DNA of 64,000 bases from CAVQZA01 sp963718355 (GTDB taxonomy: Bacteria; Actinomycetota; Thermoleophilia; Gaiellales; Gaiellaceae): NCBI GenBank assembly GCA_963718355.1, contig CAVQZA010000009.1:1-64000 (forward strand). Direction: 5' to 3'. Made by a program: the position numbers and the translations under genes. Numbering within the stretch: position 1 is the first letter of the stretch; every line of letters starts with the position of its first letter. The notes beneath the pieces were generated by a model. It did no database searches. It was given only the letters and a program-made list of their open reading frames with translations, and was not told where the DNA came from. Of the stretch, positions 49,230 through 57,681 are shown piece by piece.

Positions 49230-50405
49230 ATGGCAGCAATCCAACTCGACCACGTCACGAAAGCGTTTCCCAACGGGGTCGTGGCCGTCGACGACGTCAG
49301 CCTCGAGATCCGCGACGGCGAGTTCATGGTGCTCGTCGGGCCGTCGGGCTGCGGGAAATCGACGTTGCTACGGATGATCGCGGGCCTCGAGGAAACGACT
49401 GAGGGACGTGTCTCGATCGGCGAGCGCGACGTCACCGACCTCGCGCCGCGCCACCGCGACATCGCGATGGTCTTCCAGAGCTACGCCCTCTATCCGCACA
49501 TGACCGTCCGAGACAACCTCGGCTACGGGCTCAAGGTGCGCCGCACGCCGAAGCCGGAGGCTGCGAAGCGCGTCGAGGAAGTCGCGACGATGCTCGGCCT
49601 CGAAGACCTGCTCGACCGCCGGCCGGGACAGCTCTCCGGCGGACAGCGCCAGCGCGTCGCAATGGGCCGCGCAATCGTCCGCGAGCCGCAAGCGTTCCTG
49701 ATGGACGAGCCGCTCTCGAACCTCGACGCAAACCTCCGCGTCTCGATGCGCGCCTCGCTCGCGCAACTCCACGCAAACCTCGGGGTGACCAGCGTCTATG
49801 TAACTCATGACCAGACCGAGGCAATGACGCTCGGCCAGCGCGTGGCCGTGATGCGCGACGGCAAGATCGTCCAGACCGACGCGCCGCAGCACCTCTACGA
49901 CTCGCCGGGCGACCTCTTCGTCGCCGCGTTCATCGGCTCGCCGGCGATGAACCTCGTGGAGGCGCGGATCGACGGCGACGAGGTCGAGTTCGGCCAGTTC
50001 CGGGTCCAGCTCGACCCCGCGCGCCGGCCCGCATCGGGCGTCGGGCGCGTCGTGCTCGGAATGCGGCCCGAGGCGTTCGAGGACGCTGCTCTCGCTCCCG
50101 CTTCGCTGCCGCGGATCGACGTTCGGGTCGAGCTGCTGGAGGAGCTCGGATCCGAGGTGCACGCAATCTTCAGCGTCGCCGGGCCGAGGGTCGTGGTCAC
50201 GACGCGCGACACGCAGGATGAGACTGCAGGCCTGATTCCGGACGAAAACGCGCGCTTCACCGCGCGCCTCGACCCGCGCACCACGGCGCCCGCCCGCGGC
50301 CCGATGCAGCTCGCCGTCGATCCGTCCACCTTCCATTTCTTCGACACCTCGACGGGCGAGAGCCTTCTGGCGCCGACGGTACTGACCACTAGGATGACCG
50401 CGTGA
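49230..50405 (+). CDS. ABC sugar-transporter ATPase (MsmX/UgpC type)
   Basis: The 391-residue protein has Walker A in VLVGPSGCGKSTLLRMIAGL, the Q-loop in MVFQSYALYPHMTVRDNLGY, the signature LSGGQRQRVAMGRAIVREP, Walker B in AFLMDEPLSNLDANLRVSMR and the H-loop in YVTHDQTEAMTLGQRV. A C-terminal TOBE/OB region (VVLGMRPEAFEDAA) is typical of CUT1 sugar ATPases, which serve several importers. It is divergent from murQ. The next gene's GTG overlaps its stop. Confidence 0.92.
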   Translation: MAAIQLDHVTKAFPNGVVAVDDVSLEIRDGEFMVLVGPSGCGKSTLLRMIAGLEETTEGRVSIGERDVTDLAPRHRDIAMVFQSYALYPHMTVRDNLGYGLKVRRTPKPEAAKRVEEVATMLGLEDLLDRRPGQLSGGQRQRVAMGRAIVREPQAFLMDEPLSNLDANLRVSMRASLAQLHANLGVTSVYVTHDQTEAMTLGQRVAVMRDGKIVQTDAPQHLYDSPGDLFVAAFIGSPAMNLVEARIDGDEVEFGQFRVQLDPARRPASGVGRVVLGMRPEAFEDAALAPASLPRIDVRVELLEELGSEVHAIFSVAGPRVVVTTRDTQDETAGLIPDENARFTARLDPRTTAPARGPMQLAVDPSTFHFFDTSTGESLLAPTVLTTRMTA

Positions 50406-51124
50406 GCCAGCCCACTGCGCCGAAGCAGAACGAGGCCCGCGAACGCGTGCTCGACCTGATCGAACAGCTCTCGATCGGCGACGCGATCCCGTCGGAGCGG
50501 CAGCTCAGCGCCGACCTGCACATGTCGCGGCTCACCGTCCGCGCCGCACTCGACGACCTCGTCCGCGACGGGCTGCTCGTGCGCCGCCGCGGCAGCGGCA
50601 CGTTCGTCGGCGAGCCGAAGATCGCGCAGGAGCTGACGATGACCTCGTTCAGCGAGGACATGCGCCGCCGGGGCATGGTGCCGGCGAACAAGACGCTCTC
50701 GCTCGTGGTCGTCCAGGCGGGCGCTCACCTCGGCCGGCTACTGAACGTCTCGCCGTCGGAGCCGGTCGTCGTCTTCAAGCGGCTCCGCCTCGCCGACCGC
50801 GAGACCATGGCGATCGAGACGCTGCACGTCCGCCAGTCGCTGATCCCGGGCCTCACCGCGGAGGATCTCGAGCAGCACTCGTTCTACGAGCTGCTCGACG
50901 ACCGCTACGGCGTGATCATGGCCGGCGGCACGCAGACGATCGAGCCGACGGTCACCAACGAGGAGGAGTCCGCCGCGCTCGGCGTGCCGCTCCACTCGCC
51001 CGCATTCCTGTTCGAGCGCACCACGCGGACCGAGACCGGCGATGTCGTGGAGTACGTCCGCTCGATCTACCGCGGCGATCGCTACCGGCTCGTGACCGAG
51101 CTCGCCGGTCGCGCCAGGCGCTGA
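50402..51124 (+). CDS. GntR-family regulator with UTRA domain (DasR-like)
   Basis: The 240-residue protein has a GntR winged helix (AIPSERQLSADLHMSRLTVR, then AALDDLVRDGLLVRRRGSGT) and a UTRA ligand-binding domain (TSFSEDMRRRGMVPANKTLS, then VVFKRLRLADRETMAIETLH, then LVTELAGRARR). DasR and NagR/YvoA share this plan and respond to GlcN6P or GlcNAc6P. It lies in the same operon as the transporter ATPase. Three dre-like sites at 49,143, 49,178 and 51,233 are its likely targets, so it should control both the salvage and uptake genes. Confidence 0.9.
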   Translation: MSQPTAPKQNEARERVLDLIEQLSIGDAIPSERQLSADLHMSRLTVRAALDDLVRDGLLVRRRGSGTFVGEPKIAQELTMTSFSEDMRRRGMVPANKTLSLVVVQAGAHLGRLLNVSPSEPVVVFKRLRLADRETMAIETLHVRQSLIPGLTAEDLEQHSFYELLDDRYGVIMAGGTQTIEPTVTNEEESAALGVPLHSPAFLFERTTRTETGDVVEYVRSIYRGDRYRLVTELAGRARR

Positions 51125-51232
51125 CCTGCTCGCTGGTCAGTACCGCACCTCACGCGCCGAACCCCGCAACCAGTAAGACAATCAGGGCTTGACAGCGGTC
51201 CGTCGCGTGTGCAACTCTCCGCCGATCACGCA

Positions 51233-51248
51233 AGTGGTCTAAACCAAT
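51233..51248. promoter_or_regulatory. dre-like operator 3
   Basis: AGTGGTCTAAACCAAT keeps 12 of 16 positions of the DasR consensus ACTGGTCTAGACCAGT. It lies 32 bases upstream of the binding-protein gene, in its promoter region. Confidence 0.7.
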
Positions 51249-51279
51249 TGTAGGTCCGTCTAGGGCTTGGAGGACGTCA

Positions 51280-52533
51280 ATGAAAGCAAGAATCATCGTC
51301 GCCGCAGCAATCGCACTCGTGCTCGCAGTCGCGGCGTCTTCAGCCTCGGGCGGCACCGCCGGCCTGAAGGCCAGCAAGAGCATCACCGTGTGGCTGCAGA
51401 CCGACGCGTCGAGCAGTCCCGACTGGATTGCGATCACGAACGCGGCCAACCAGCAGTTTCAGGCCGACCACCCCGGAGTCACGGTCAACGTGCAGTACCA
51501 GACCTGGGGCGCGCATCTCCAGAAGTTCGACGCGACGCTCGCGGGCGGCAACACGCCCGACGTGATCGAGCTCGGCAACACGGAGATGACGAAGTACATG
51601 GCTGCAGGCGCGTTCCAGGACCTCAGCTCTGACAAGGCGTCGTTCCCGAACTCGAGCACCTGGCTCAAGGGCCTCGCCGCCTCGGGTGTCTACAACGGGC
51701 ACACCTACGGCGTCCCGTACTACGCGGGCTCGCGCCTGATCACCTACCGCACCGATCAGTTCAAGGCGGCCGGGGCTTCGACGAGCCCGACGAGCCTCGC
51801 ACAGCTCACCGCGGGCCTCGCGAAGGTGAACAAGAAGTTCGGCAAGACGAAGGGCTACTCGCCGCTCTACATCGCGGGCACCGACTGGTACTTCGCACTG
51901 AGCTTCGTCTACGACTTCGGCGGCAGCATCGCGCAGCAGATCAGCGGCAAGTGGAAGGGCACGCTCGAGTCGCCCAAGGCGCTGGCCGGACTGGCCGCGT
52001 ACAAGGCGTTCTTCAGCGTCGCTTCGAAGGGCAGCAAGACCACCGACGAGGCTCACCCGAACCCGTACGAGGTGTACTCGCAGGGCCTCGCGGGCTCGAT
52101 CGAGGGCCCCGGCTGGTTCTCCTGCTGTGTCGGCAAGAAGTACACGCCTGTCACGGCTCAGTTCGTGATCCCGAGCCACACCGCCGGCCAGACGATGCCC
52201 GGCTTCCTCGGCGGCTCCGACCTCGCAGTGCCGATCGGCGCAGACAAGGCGCTCGGTGAGGACTGGATCCGGGACTACACGAGCACCTCGGCGATGAAGG
52301 CCCAGCAGGCGATGGGCAACATCCCGAACACGACGTCCCTGTTCAACCCGTCGAACGTGCACGAGAAGGCTGCGAGCCGCAGCTGGTTCGTGCCGACGTC
52401 AAAGAACTGGGTCAACGTGGAGAATGGCAACGTGCTGCGCACGATGCTCGCCCAGATCCTGACCGGCAAGCTGTCCGTCAAGCAGGCAGCGCAGACGGCG
52501 GACGCGAACATCACGTTCACCCTGAACCAGTAA
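51280..52533 (+). CDS. ABC sugar-binding protein (CUT1 family)
   Basis: The 417-residue protein has a signal peptide (MKARIIVAAAIALVLAVAAS) and the periplasmic binding fold: TVWLQTDASSSPDWIAITNA, then TPDVIELGNTEMTKYMAAGA, then GVYNGHTYGVPYYAGSRLIT. The peptide ends in ASSASGG with no lipobox Cys, so membrane anchoring by lipid is not evident, unlike most Gram-positive binding proteins. GWFSCCVGKK is an unusual Cys-Cys pair near residue 285. From context the ligand is GlcNAc, chitobiose or a muropeptide sugar. Confidence 0.88.
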   Translation: MKARIIVAAAIALVLAVAASSASGGTAGLKASKSITVWLQTDASSSPDWIAITNAANQQFQADHPGVTVNVQYQTWGAHLQKFDATLAGGNTPDVIELGNTEMTKYMAAGAFQDLSSDKASFPNSSTWLKGLAASGVYNGHTYGVPYYAGSRLITYRTDQFKAAGASTSPTSLAQLTAGLAKVNKKFGKTKGYSPLYIAGTDWYFALSFVYDFGGSIAQQISGKWKGTLESPKALAGLAAYKAFFSVASKGSKTTDEAHPNPYEVYSQGLAGSIEGPGWFSCCVGKKYTPVTAQFVIPSHTAGQTMPGFLGGSDLAVPIGADKALGEDWIRDYTSTSAMKAQQAMGNIPNTTSLFNPSNVHEKAASRSWFVPTSKNWVNVENGNVLRTMLAQILTGKLSVKQAAQTADANITFTLNQ

Positions 52534-52563
52534 GGAGTTCGACTTGAGCGGGACGGGAGCTCG

Positions 52564-53520
52564 TTGACCAGCGAAGTCCCAGGCGCCGTCGAGACCTTCG
52601 GGTCTCGGCGGCGTCGCTCATTCTGGGGGCGCACCGCGCGCGGCTCGATCCCGTACTGGCTGATCCTGCCGGTGGGGATCGCGATGGCGGCGGTGCTCGC
52701 CTACCCGCTCTACGAGCTGCTCGTGATCTCGTTCGAGCGCTACGGCCTCTTCGAGCTGATCCGCCACGCCGGCACCTGGGTCGGCTTCAAGAACTACAGC
52801 TCGATCCTGCACGACCCGGTGTTCTGGAACACGCTCGTGCGGACGATCGTCTTCACGGTCGTCAACGTGTTCCTGACGATCACGATCGGGACGCTGGTCG
52901 CGCTGCTCCTCGTCCGGATCAGCACCTTCATGCGCATCCTGCTCACGGCCGGGCTGATGCTCGTGTGGGCGATGCCGGTCGTCGTCGCGGTGCAGGTCTG
53001 GTACTGGATGACGAACTTCCAGAACGGCGTCCTCAACTACGCGCTCACCAAGCTCGGCGCGGGCGACTACTTCCAGCACGACTGGTACGTCACCCCCACC
53101 TCGCAGCTCGGGCTCGTGACCTCGCTGATCGTCTGGGGCGCGATCCCGTTCATCGTCGTCGCTGTCTACGCGGGGCTCGCGCAGGTGCCCGACGAGCTCG
53201 TCGAGGCGGCCGAGATCGACGGCGCGCGGCCGTGGCGGATCTTCCGCGACGTGACCTTTCCCGTGCTGAAGCCGATCTTCCTGATCCTGACGAGCCTCTC
53301 GATCATCTGGGACTTCGGCGTCTTCACCCAGCCGTTCCTGCTGATCGGCGAGTCGCATGTGAGCACCTCGAACTACCTGATGGGCGTGTACCTCTACGAG
53401 GAGGGGTACGCGAAGAGCGACTTCGGCCGCGGCGCCGCGATCTCGGTGTTGATGCTCCTGATGGTGGCCGGCCTGAGCTTCTTCTACGTCCGCAAGATGG
53501 TGCGGATGGAGAACGTGTGA
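52564..53520 (+). CDS. ABC sugar-transporter permease 1
   Basis: The 318-residue protein has six helices, starting with PYWLILPVGIAMAAVLAYPL. The EAA loop AAEIDGARPWRIFRDVTFPV couples it to the ATPase. It ends with RKMVRMENV. A GTG overlap joins it to permease 2. It pairs with that gene to form the translocation channel of the importer. Confidence 0.9.
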   Translation: MTSEVPGAVETFGSRRRRSFWGRTARGSIPYWLILPVGIAMAAVLAYPLYELLVISFERYGLFELIRHAGTWVGFKNYSSILHDPVFWNTLVRTIVFTVVNVFLTITIGTLVALLLVRISTFMRILLTAGLMLVWAMPVVVAVQVWYWMTNFQNGVLNYALTKLGAGDYFQHDWYVTPTSQLGLVTSLIVWGAIPFIVVAVYAGLAQVPDELVEAAEIDGARPWRIFRDVTFPVLKPIFLILTSLSIIWDFGVFTQPFLLIGESHVSTSNYLMGVYLYEEGYAKSDFGRGAAISVLMLLMVAGLSFFYVRKMVRMENV

Positions 53521-54428
53521 GCGCCGCCTCCGAGATCGCGCTCACCGAGCACGACCCGCACGTGATCGACCGGAGCGCCGTCCGCACGCGCCGCCGTCGC
53601 CGCCGCCGCATGGGCCGCACCGGCTGGAACCTCGTCGCCGGGCTCGTCCTCGTCGTGATGGTGTTCCCCGTCTACTGGATGATCTCGACCGCGTTCAAGC
53701 CGACCGACGAGATCAACGGCCTCAACCCGACCTGGATCCCCTGGCACCCGACGCTCCAGCACTTCCGCGACGCGATGGACCGGCCGTACTTCTGGGCCGA
53801 CGTGAAGAACAGCGTGATCATCGTCGGCTTCTCCGTGGCGCTCGCGATCGTGCTCTCGTTCCTGGCCGCGATCGCGCTCGCGAAGTACCGGTTCAGCGGC
53901 GCGAAGATCTTCCTCGTCCTCGTGATCGGAATCCAGATGCTGCCGGCGGTGGGCCTGATCATCCCGCTCTACGTCGTGCTCGCGAAGTACCACCTCACGA
54001 ACACGCTCACCGGCGTGATCATCGTCGAGATGACCTTCGTGCTGCCGTTCGCGATCTGGATGCTGCGCGGCTTCATCCTCGGTGTCCCGCGCGAGCTGGA
54101 GGAGGCGGCCATGGTCGACGGCTCGAGCCGGGTCGGAGCGTTCTTCCGGATCCTGCTGCCGCTCGTGGCGCCGGGCCTCGTCGCGACCTCGGTATTCGTC
54201 TTCATCACCGTCTGGAACGAGTACATCTTCGCCAACGTGCTGCTCACCGACCAGTCGAAGCAGACGGTGACGCTGTGGCTCTCGTACTTCTACGGCACGA
54301 GCCGGAACACCGACTGGGGCGGGCTGATGGCGGGCGCGACGCTGACCGCGATCCCCGTCGTGATCTTCTTCCTGGTCGTGCAGCGGAAGATCGCATTCGG
54401 GCTCACCGCGGGCGCAGTCAAGGGGTGA
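53517..54428 (+). CDS. ABC sugar-transporter permease 2
   Basis: The 303-residue protein has a basic N-terminus (TRRRRRRRMGRTGWNLVAGL), six helices and the EAA loop EEAAMVDGSSRVGAFFRILL, then PLVAPGLVATSVFVFITVWN. The start overlaps the permease 1 stop as GTGTGA, and the stop overlaps the NagZ start as GTGA. Confidence 0.9.
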   Translation: MSAASEIALTEHDPHVIDRSAVRTRRRRRRRMGRTGWNLVAGLVLVVMVFPVYWMISTAFKPTDEINGLNPTWIPWHPTLQHFRDAMDRPYFWADVKNSVIIVGFSVALAIVLSFLAAIALAKYRFSGAKIFLVLVIGIQMLPAVGLIIPLYVVLAKYHLTNTLTGVIIVEMTFVLPFAIWMLRGFILGVPRELEEAAMVDGSSRVGAFFRILLPLVAPGLVATSVFVFITVWNEYIFANVLLTDQSKQTVTLWLSYFYGTSRNTDWGGLMAGATLTAIPVVIFFLVVQRKIAFGLTAGAVKG

Positions 54429-55816
54429 GCGAGCGGCTCGAACGGCTCGCCTCGACCTGCCTGTTTCCGGGCTTCGTCGGGCTCTCGGCGCCGGACTGGG
54501 TGCGGCGCGAGCTCGCGGGCGGGCTCGGCGGCGTCATTCTGTTCTCGCGCAACGTCGGCGAACGGGCTCAGCTCGCCGCGTTGAGCGCTGAGATCCTGGG
54601 CGAGCGCGCCGAGGCGCTGATCGGGATCGACGAGGAGGGCGGCGACGTGACCCGGCTCGAGATGAGGACGGGGAGCTCGTATCCGGGGAATCTCGCGCTC
54701 GGGGCGGTCGACGACGTGGAGCTGACCGAGCGCGTGGCGGCTGCGATCGGCGGCGAGCTCGCCGCCTGCGGCGTGAACCTCGATCTCGCCCCGGACGCCG
54801 ACGTGAACTCCGACGAGCTGAACCCGATCATCGGCGTGCGCTCGTTCGGCTCCGACCCTGCGTTGGTGGCGCGGCATACCGCGGCATGGGTGACCGGGCT
54901 CCAGAGCCTCGGCGTCGCGGCCTGCGCGAAGCACTTCCCCGGCCACGGCGCGACGCGCGCCGACTCGCACCTCGAGCTGCCGACGATCGACGTCGACCGC
55001 GAGACGCTGCTTGCACGCGAGCTCGTCCCGTTCCGCGCCGCGATCGCCGCGGGCACGCAGTCTCTGATGACCGCTCATATCCGCGTGCCCGCGATCGACG
55101 AGCTGCCTGCGACCCTGAGCCGCGCGCACCTCACCGGCCTCCTGCGCGAGGAGCTCGGCTACGACGGGATGGTGATGACCGACGCGCTCGAGATGGGCGC
55201 GGTCAGCAAGACCGTCGGCGTCGAGGAGGGCGCGGTGCTGGCGATCGCGGCCGGAGCCGATGCGCTGTGCCTCGGCCACGACCTGTTCGAGGACGACGTG
55301 CGCGCGATCCGGAAAGCGCTTGTCGACGCGGTCGCGGCCGGACGGATCTCGGAAGAGCGCCTCGCCGAAGCCGCCTCGCGCGTCGAGCGAGTCGGCCGCT
55401 GGACGGCGTCCGGCGTCGGCCTCGAGGCCGCGCGGCGCGCTCTCCGAGTCGAAGGCAATGTCGAGCTGACGGGGCCGGCGCTCGTCGTCGAGCTGGTCCC
55501 CGAGGTGACGATCGCCGCGGGCCCGGCCGGCCACACCTTCGGCGAGATCCTGGCAGCACGAAGACCGGGCACCGAGCACCTTGTGATCCATCGTCACGAG
55601 GACCTGCCGCGCGGCGGCCGGCAACTCGTGGTCGTCATCCGCGACGCGCATCGACACGAGTGGGAGCGCGAGGTCGCACAGGGTCTCGTCGAGGGCGCCG
55701 TGATCGTCGACGTCGGCGTGCCCGTATGGCGGCCGGACGGCGCCGCGGGAATCGTGACGACCTACGGCGCCGGCCGCGCGAACATGCTCGCCGCGACCGA
55801 GCGGCTCAGTCCGTAG
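54425..55816 (+). CDS. nagZ: Beta-N-acetylhexosaminidase, glycoside hydrolase family 3
   Basis: The 463-residue protein has the GH3 pattern: LGGVILFSRNVGERAQLAAL, then EALIGIDEEGGDVTRLEMRT, then the NagZ loop AACAKHFPGHGATRADSHLE with the catalytic His, and YDGMVMTDALEMGAVSKTVG with the catalytic Asp. No signal peptide is present, so it works in the cytosol on imported sugars, as in muropeptide recycling. The last 90 residues form a C-terminal extension. It is coupled to the importer, which implies that the transported ligand contains a beta-GlcNAc link. Confidence 0.9.
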   Translation: MSERLERLASTCLFPGFVGLSAPDWVRRELAGGLGGVILFSRNVGERAQLAALSAEILGERAEALIGIDEEGGDVTRLEMRTGSSYPGNLALGAVDDVELTERVAAAIGGELAACGVNLDLAPDADVNSDELNPIIGVRSFGSDPALVARHTAAWVTGLQSLGVAACAKHFPGHGATRADSHLELPTIDVDRETLLARELVPFRAAIAAGTQSLMTAHIRVPAIDELPATLSRAHLTGLLREELGYDGMVMTDALEMGAVSKTVGVEEGAVLAIAAGADALCLGHDLFEDDVRAIRKALVDAVAAGRISEERLAEAASRVERVGRWTASGVGLEAARRALRVEGNVELTGPALVVELVPEVTIAAGPAGHTFGEILAARRPGTEHLVIHRHEDLPRGGRQLVVVIRDAHRHEWEREVAQGLVEGAVIVDVGVPVWRPDGAAGIVTTYGAGRANMLAATERLSP

Positions 55817-56519
55817 CCCGCGCGAGCGCGACGAAGCCCACGCCGTGGCGGCTGCCGGTGAACGGCCGCTGGAGCACGCTGCCCACCGTTCCCGCGCTCG
55901 CCGTGAGCCAGCCCGTCGTCCTCGACGGCTGGAGGAGCCGGCCGCTCGCCGCCGTGCGCTCCTCCATCGATCCCTTGCCTCCTTGCCGCTTCGCGACGGC
56001 GTCCCGGGCCGCCTCGAGCAGGTTGCCGAGCGGAAAGCCGTACGTGCGGATCGCAACCGGCTCGAATCCCGCCGCCCGGAACGTCGCTGCGAGCCCGTCG
56101 CGCTCGTAGCGGCGGAAGTGGCCCGCCTTCACGTCCCACGGCCCGAAGCGCTCGGGGAACGCAGGCACGCTCAACAGCACCGCGCCCCCGGGAACAAGCC
56201 GCTCGCGCCAGAGCCGGAGCGCGGCGACGTCGTCCTCGAGATGCTCGAGCACCTCCGTCGCCACGACCAGGTCGAACCGCTCGTCAACGGCATCGAGGTC
56301 GCCGTGGATCAGCGTCCCCCGCACAATCCGCGACCGCGCAACCGCGAGCGCCTCCTCGTCGAGCTCGAGGCCCACGTAGCGATACCGCTCCGCGAGCCGG
56401 TAGCCGAGCGCGCCCAGCCCCACCCCGATCTCCAGCACCGACTCGACGTCGGGAAGCAGCGGCGCGATCAGCGCCCAGCGCATCCAGCCGTTCGTCGTGA
56501 GAGGCGGACGACCGCTCAA
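55806..56519 (-). CDS. Class I SAM-dependent methyltransferase
   Basis: The 237-residue protein starts MSGRPPLTTNGWMRWALIAP, with motif I in VESVLEIGVGLGALGYRLAE, the acidic motif in YVGLELDEEALAVARSRIVR and DLVVATEVLEHLEDDVAALR. It is a ubiquinone/menaquinone- or lipid-type methyltransferase by sequence; substrate unknown. The stop lies within the NagZ end (11-base overlap), and its start overlaps the MBL gene stop by four. Confidence 0.85.
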   Translation of the reverse strand: MSGRPPLTTNGWMRWALIAPLLPDVESVLEIGVGLGALGYRLAERYRYVGLELDEEALAVARSRIVRGTLIHGDLDAVDERFDLVVATEVLEHLEDDVAALRLWRERLVPGGAVLLSVPAFPERFGPWDVKAGHFRRYERDGLAATFRAAGFEPVAIRTYGFPLGNLLEAARDAVAKRQGGKGSMEERTAASGRLLQPSRTTGWLTASAGTVGSVLQRPFTGSRHGVGFVALARATD

Positions 56520-57244
56520 ACGTCGGTCGCGTACCCGTCATGGACGAGCTCGAAGCTCGCAGCGAGCGCCTGCTCGGCCGGCCGGTGCGTGAGCAGGAGC
56601 CGCGCCGCGCCCGACGCGTCGAACGCCGCCAGCGCCTCGCCCTCGCTCAGATGGCCGCGCAGGTCGTCCGGGTCCGGGTTCGATGCGCCGATCGTCGCCT
56701 CGCAGAGGAACACGTCGGCACCCCGAGCGACCTCGGCCAACGCGGGATCGGGCCCCGAGTCGCCGGAGTAGGCGAGCGTCCGGCCCCCACCCTCGATCCG
56801 GAACGCGTAGGCCTCCATCCGGTAGTGCTTGACCCGCGACGCCGTGACCCGGAAGCCCGCGGTCTCGAATGGCACGCCGTCCTCGTAGATCCGCAGATCG
56901 AACGTCTCGGCGAACATCTCCGGGAACCCGAGCCGCGACCCGATCGCCGCGACGAGCTCCTCGCCGCCGGGATGGAGCCAGAGCTCGGGCCGCGGCAGCT
57001 CTCGCCCGAGCCCGTACATCCGCCCCCACACCCACGGCACGATGTCGCCCCAGTGGTCGAGGTGGAAGTGCGTGATCGCGATCGAGTCGACGCGCGGCCA
57101 GCCTCCGTCGCCCAGGCGCAGACGCGCGAGCACCCCCGGGCCACAGTCGAGCAGCAGGCGTCCCGTCCCCTCGACGAGGTAGCCCGACTGAGCCCCGCCG
57201 GGGTTCGGCCAGGCAGGCGAGCAGCCGACCACATTGAGCCTCAC
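56516..57244 (-). CDS. MBL-fold metallohydrolase (RNase Z-like)
   Basis: The 242-residue protein has the metallo-beta-lactamase core: GYLVEGTGRLLLDCGPGVLA, then SIAITHFHLDHWGDIVPWVW with H-x-H-x-D-H. It continues TLAYSGDSGPDPALAEVARG with the bridging Asp, EATIGASNPDPDDLRGHLSE and ARLLLTHRPAEQ with the last His. It resembles cyclic-phosphodiesterase or RNase Z-like enzymes. It is a member of the leftward pair with the methyltransferase. Confidence 0.85.
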   Translation of the reverse strand: MRLNVVGCSPAWPNPGGAQSGYLVEGTGRLLLDCGPGVLARLRLGDGGWPRVDSIAITHFHLDHWGDIVPWVWGRMYGLGRELPRPELWLHPGGEELVAAIGSRLGFPEMFAETFDLRIYEDGVPFETAGFRVTASRVKHYRMEAYAFRIEGGGRTLAYSGDSGPDPALAEVARGADVFLCEATIGASNPDPDDLRGHLSEGEALAAFDASGAARLLLTHRPAEQALAASFELVHDGYATDV

Positions 57245-57270
57245 GCGCGGAATCTGTCATATTCGTGGCC

Positions 57271-57672
57271 ATGACAGGCGCACCGGTCGAGACACTCGCG
57301 CACGTCCCGCTCTTCGCCGATCTCGACGCGAAGGAGCTCGAGTCGATCGCCGGGCAGATGAAGGAGCGCACCTTTCAGCCCGGCGATGCTGTGACGGAGG
57401 AGGGCGCCGGCGCGACTTTCGGCGCGTTCTTCGTGATCGAAGAGGGCGACGCGCTCGTCACGGTCGGCGGCGAGGAGAAGCGCCAGCTCCATGCGGGCGA
57501 CCATTTCGGCGAGGTGGCGCTGCTCGCGGAGAGCGATCGCACCGCGACCGTGATCGCGCTGACCGAGCTGCGCTGCTGGGCGCTCAGCGCCTGGAACTTC
57601 CGACCGATCGTCGACGAGAATCCCGAGCTCGGCCGCAAGCTCCAGCAGGCACTTGCCCGCCTGATCAGCTAG
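57271..57672 (+). CDS. Cyclic-nucleotide-binding-domain protein
   Basis: The 133-residue protein MTGAPVETLAHVPLFADLDA has a cAMP-binding beta roll: RTFQPGDAVTEEGAGATFGA, then KRQLHAGDHFGEVALLAESD (the FGE-x-ALL phosphate cassette), then RTATVIALTELRCWALSAWN, where Arg-Thr-Ala contacts the phosphate. No DNA-binding domain follows, so it is a single-domain effector sensor. ATG 57,271 is preferred over GTG 57,265. It is divergent from the MBL gene. Confidence 0.85.
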   Translation: MTGAPVETLAHVPLFADLDAKELESIAGQMKERTFQPGDAVTEEGAGATFGAFFVIEEGDALVTVGGEEKRQLHAGDHFGEVALLAESDRTATVIALTELRCWALSAWNFRPIVDENPELGRKLQQALARLIS

Positions 57673-57681
57673 CTTCCGGGC

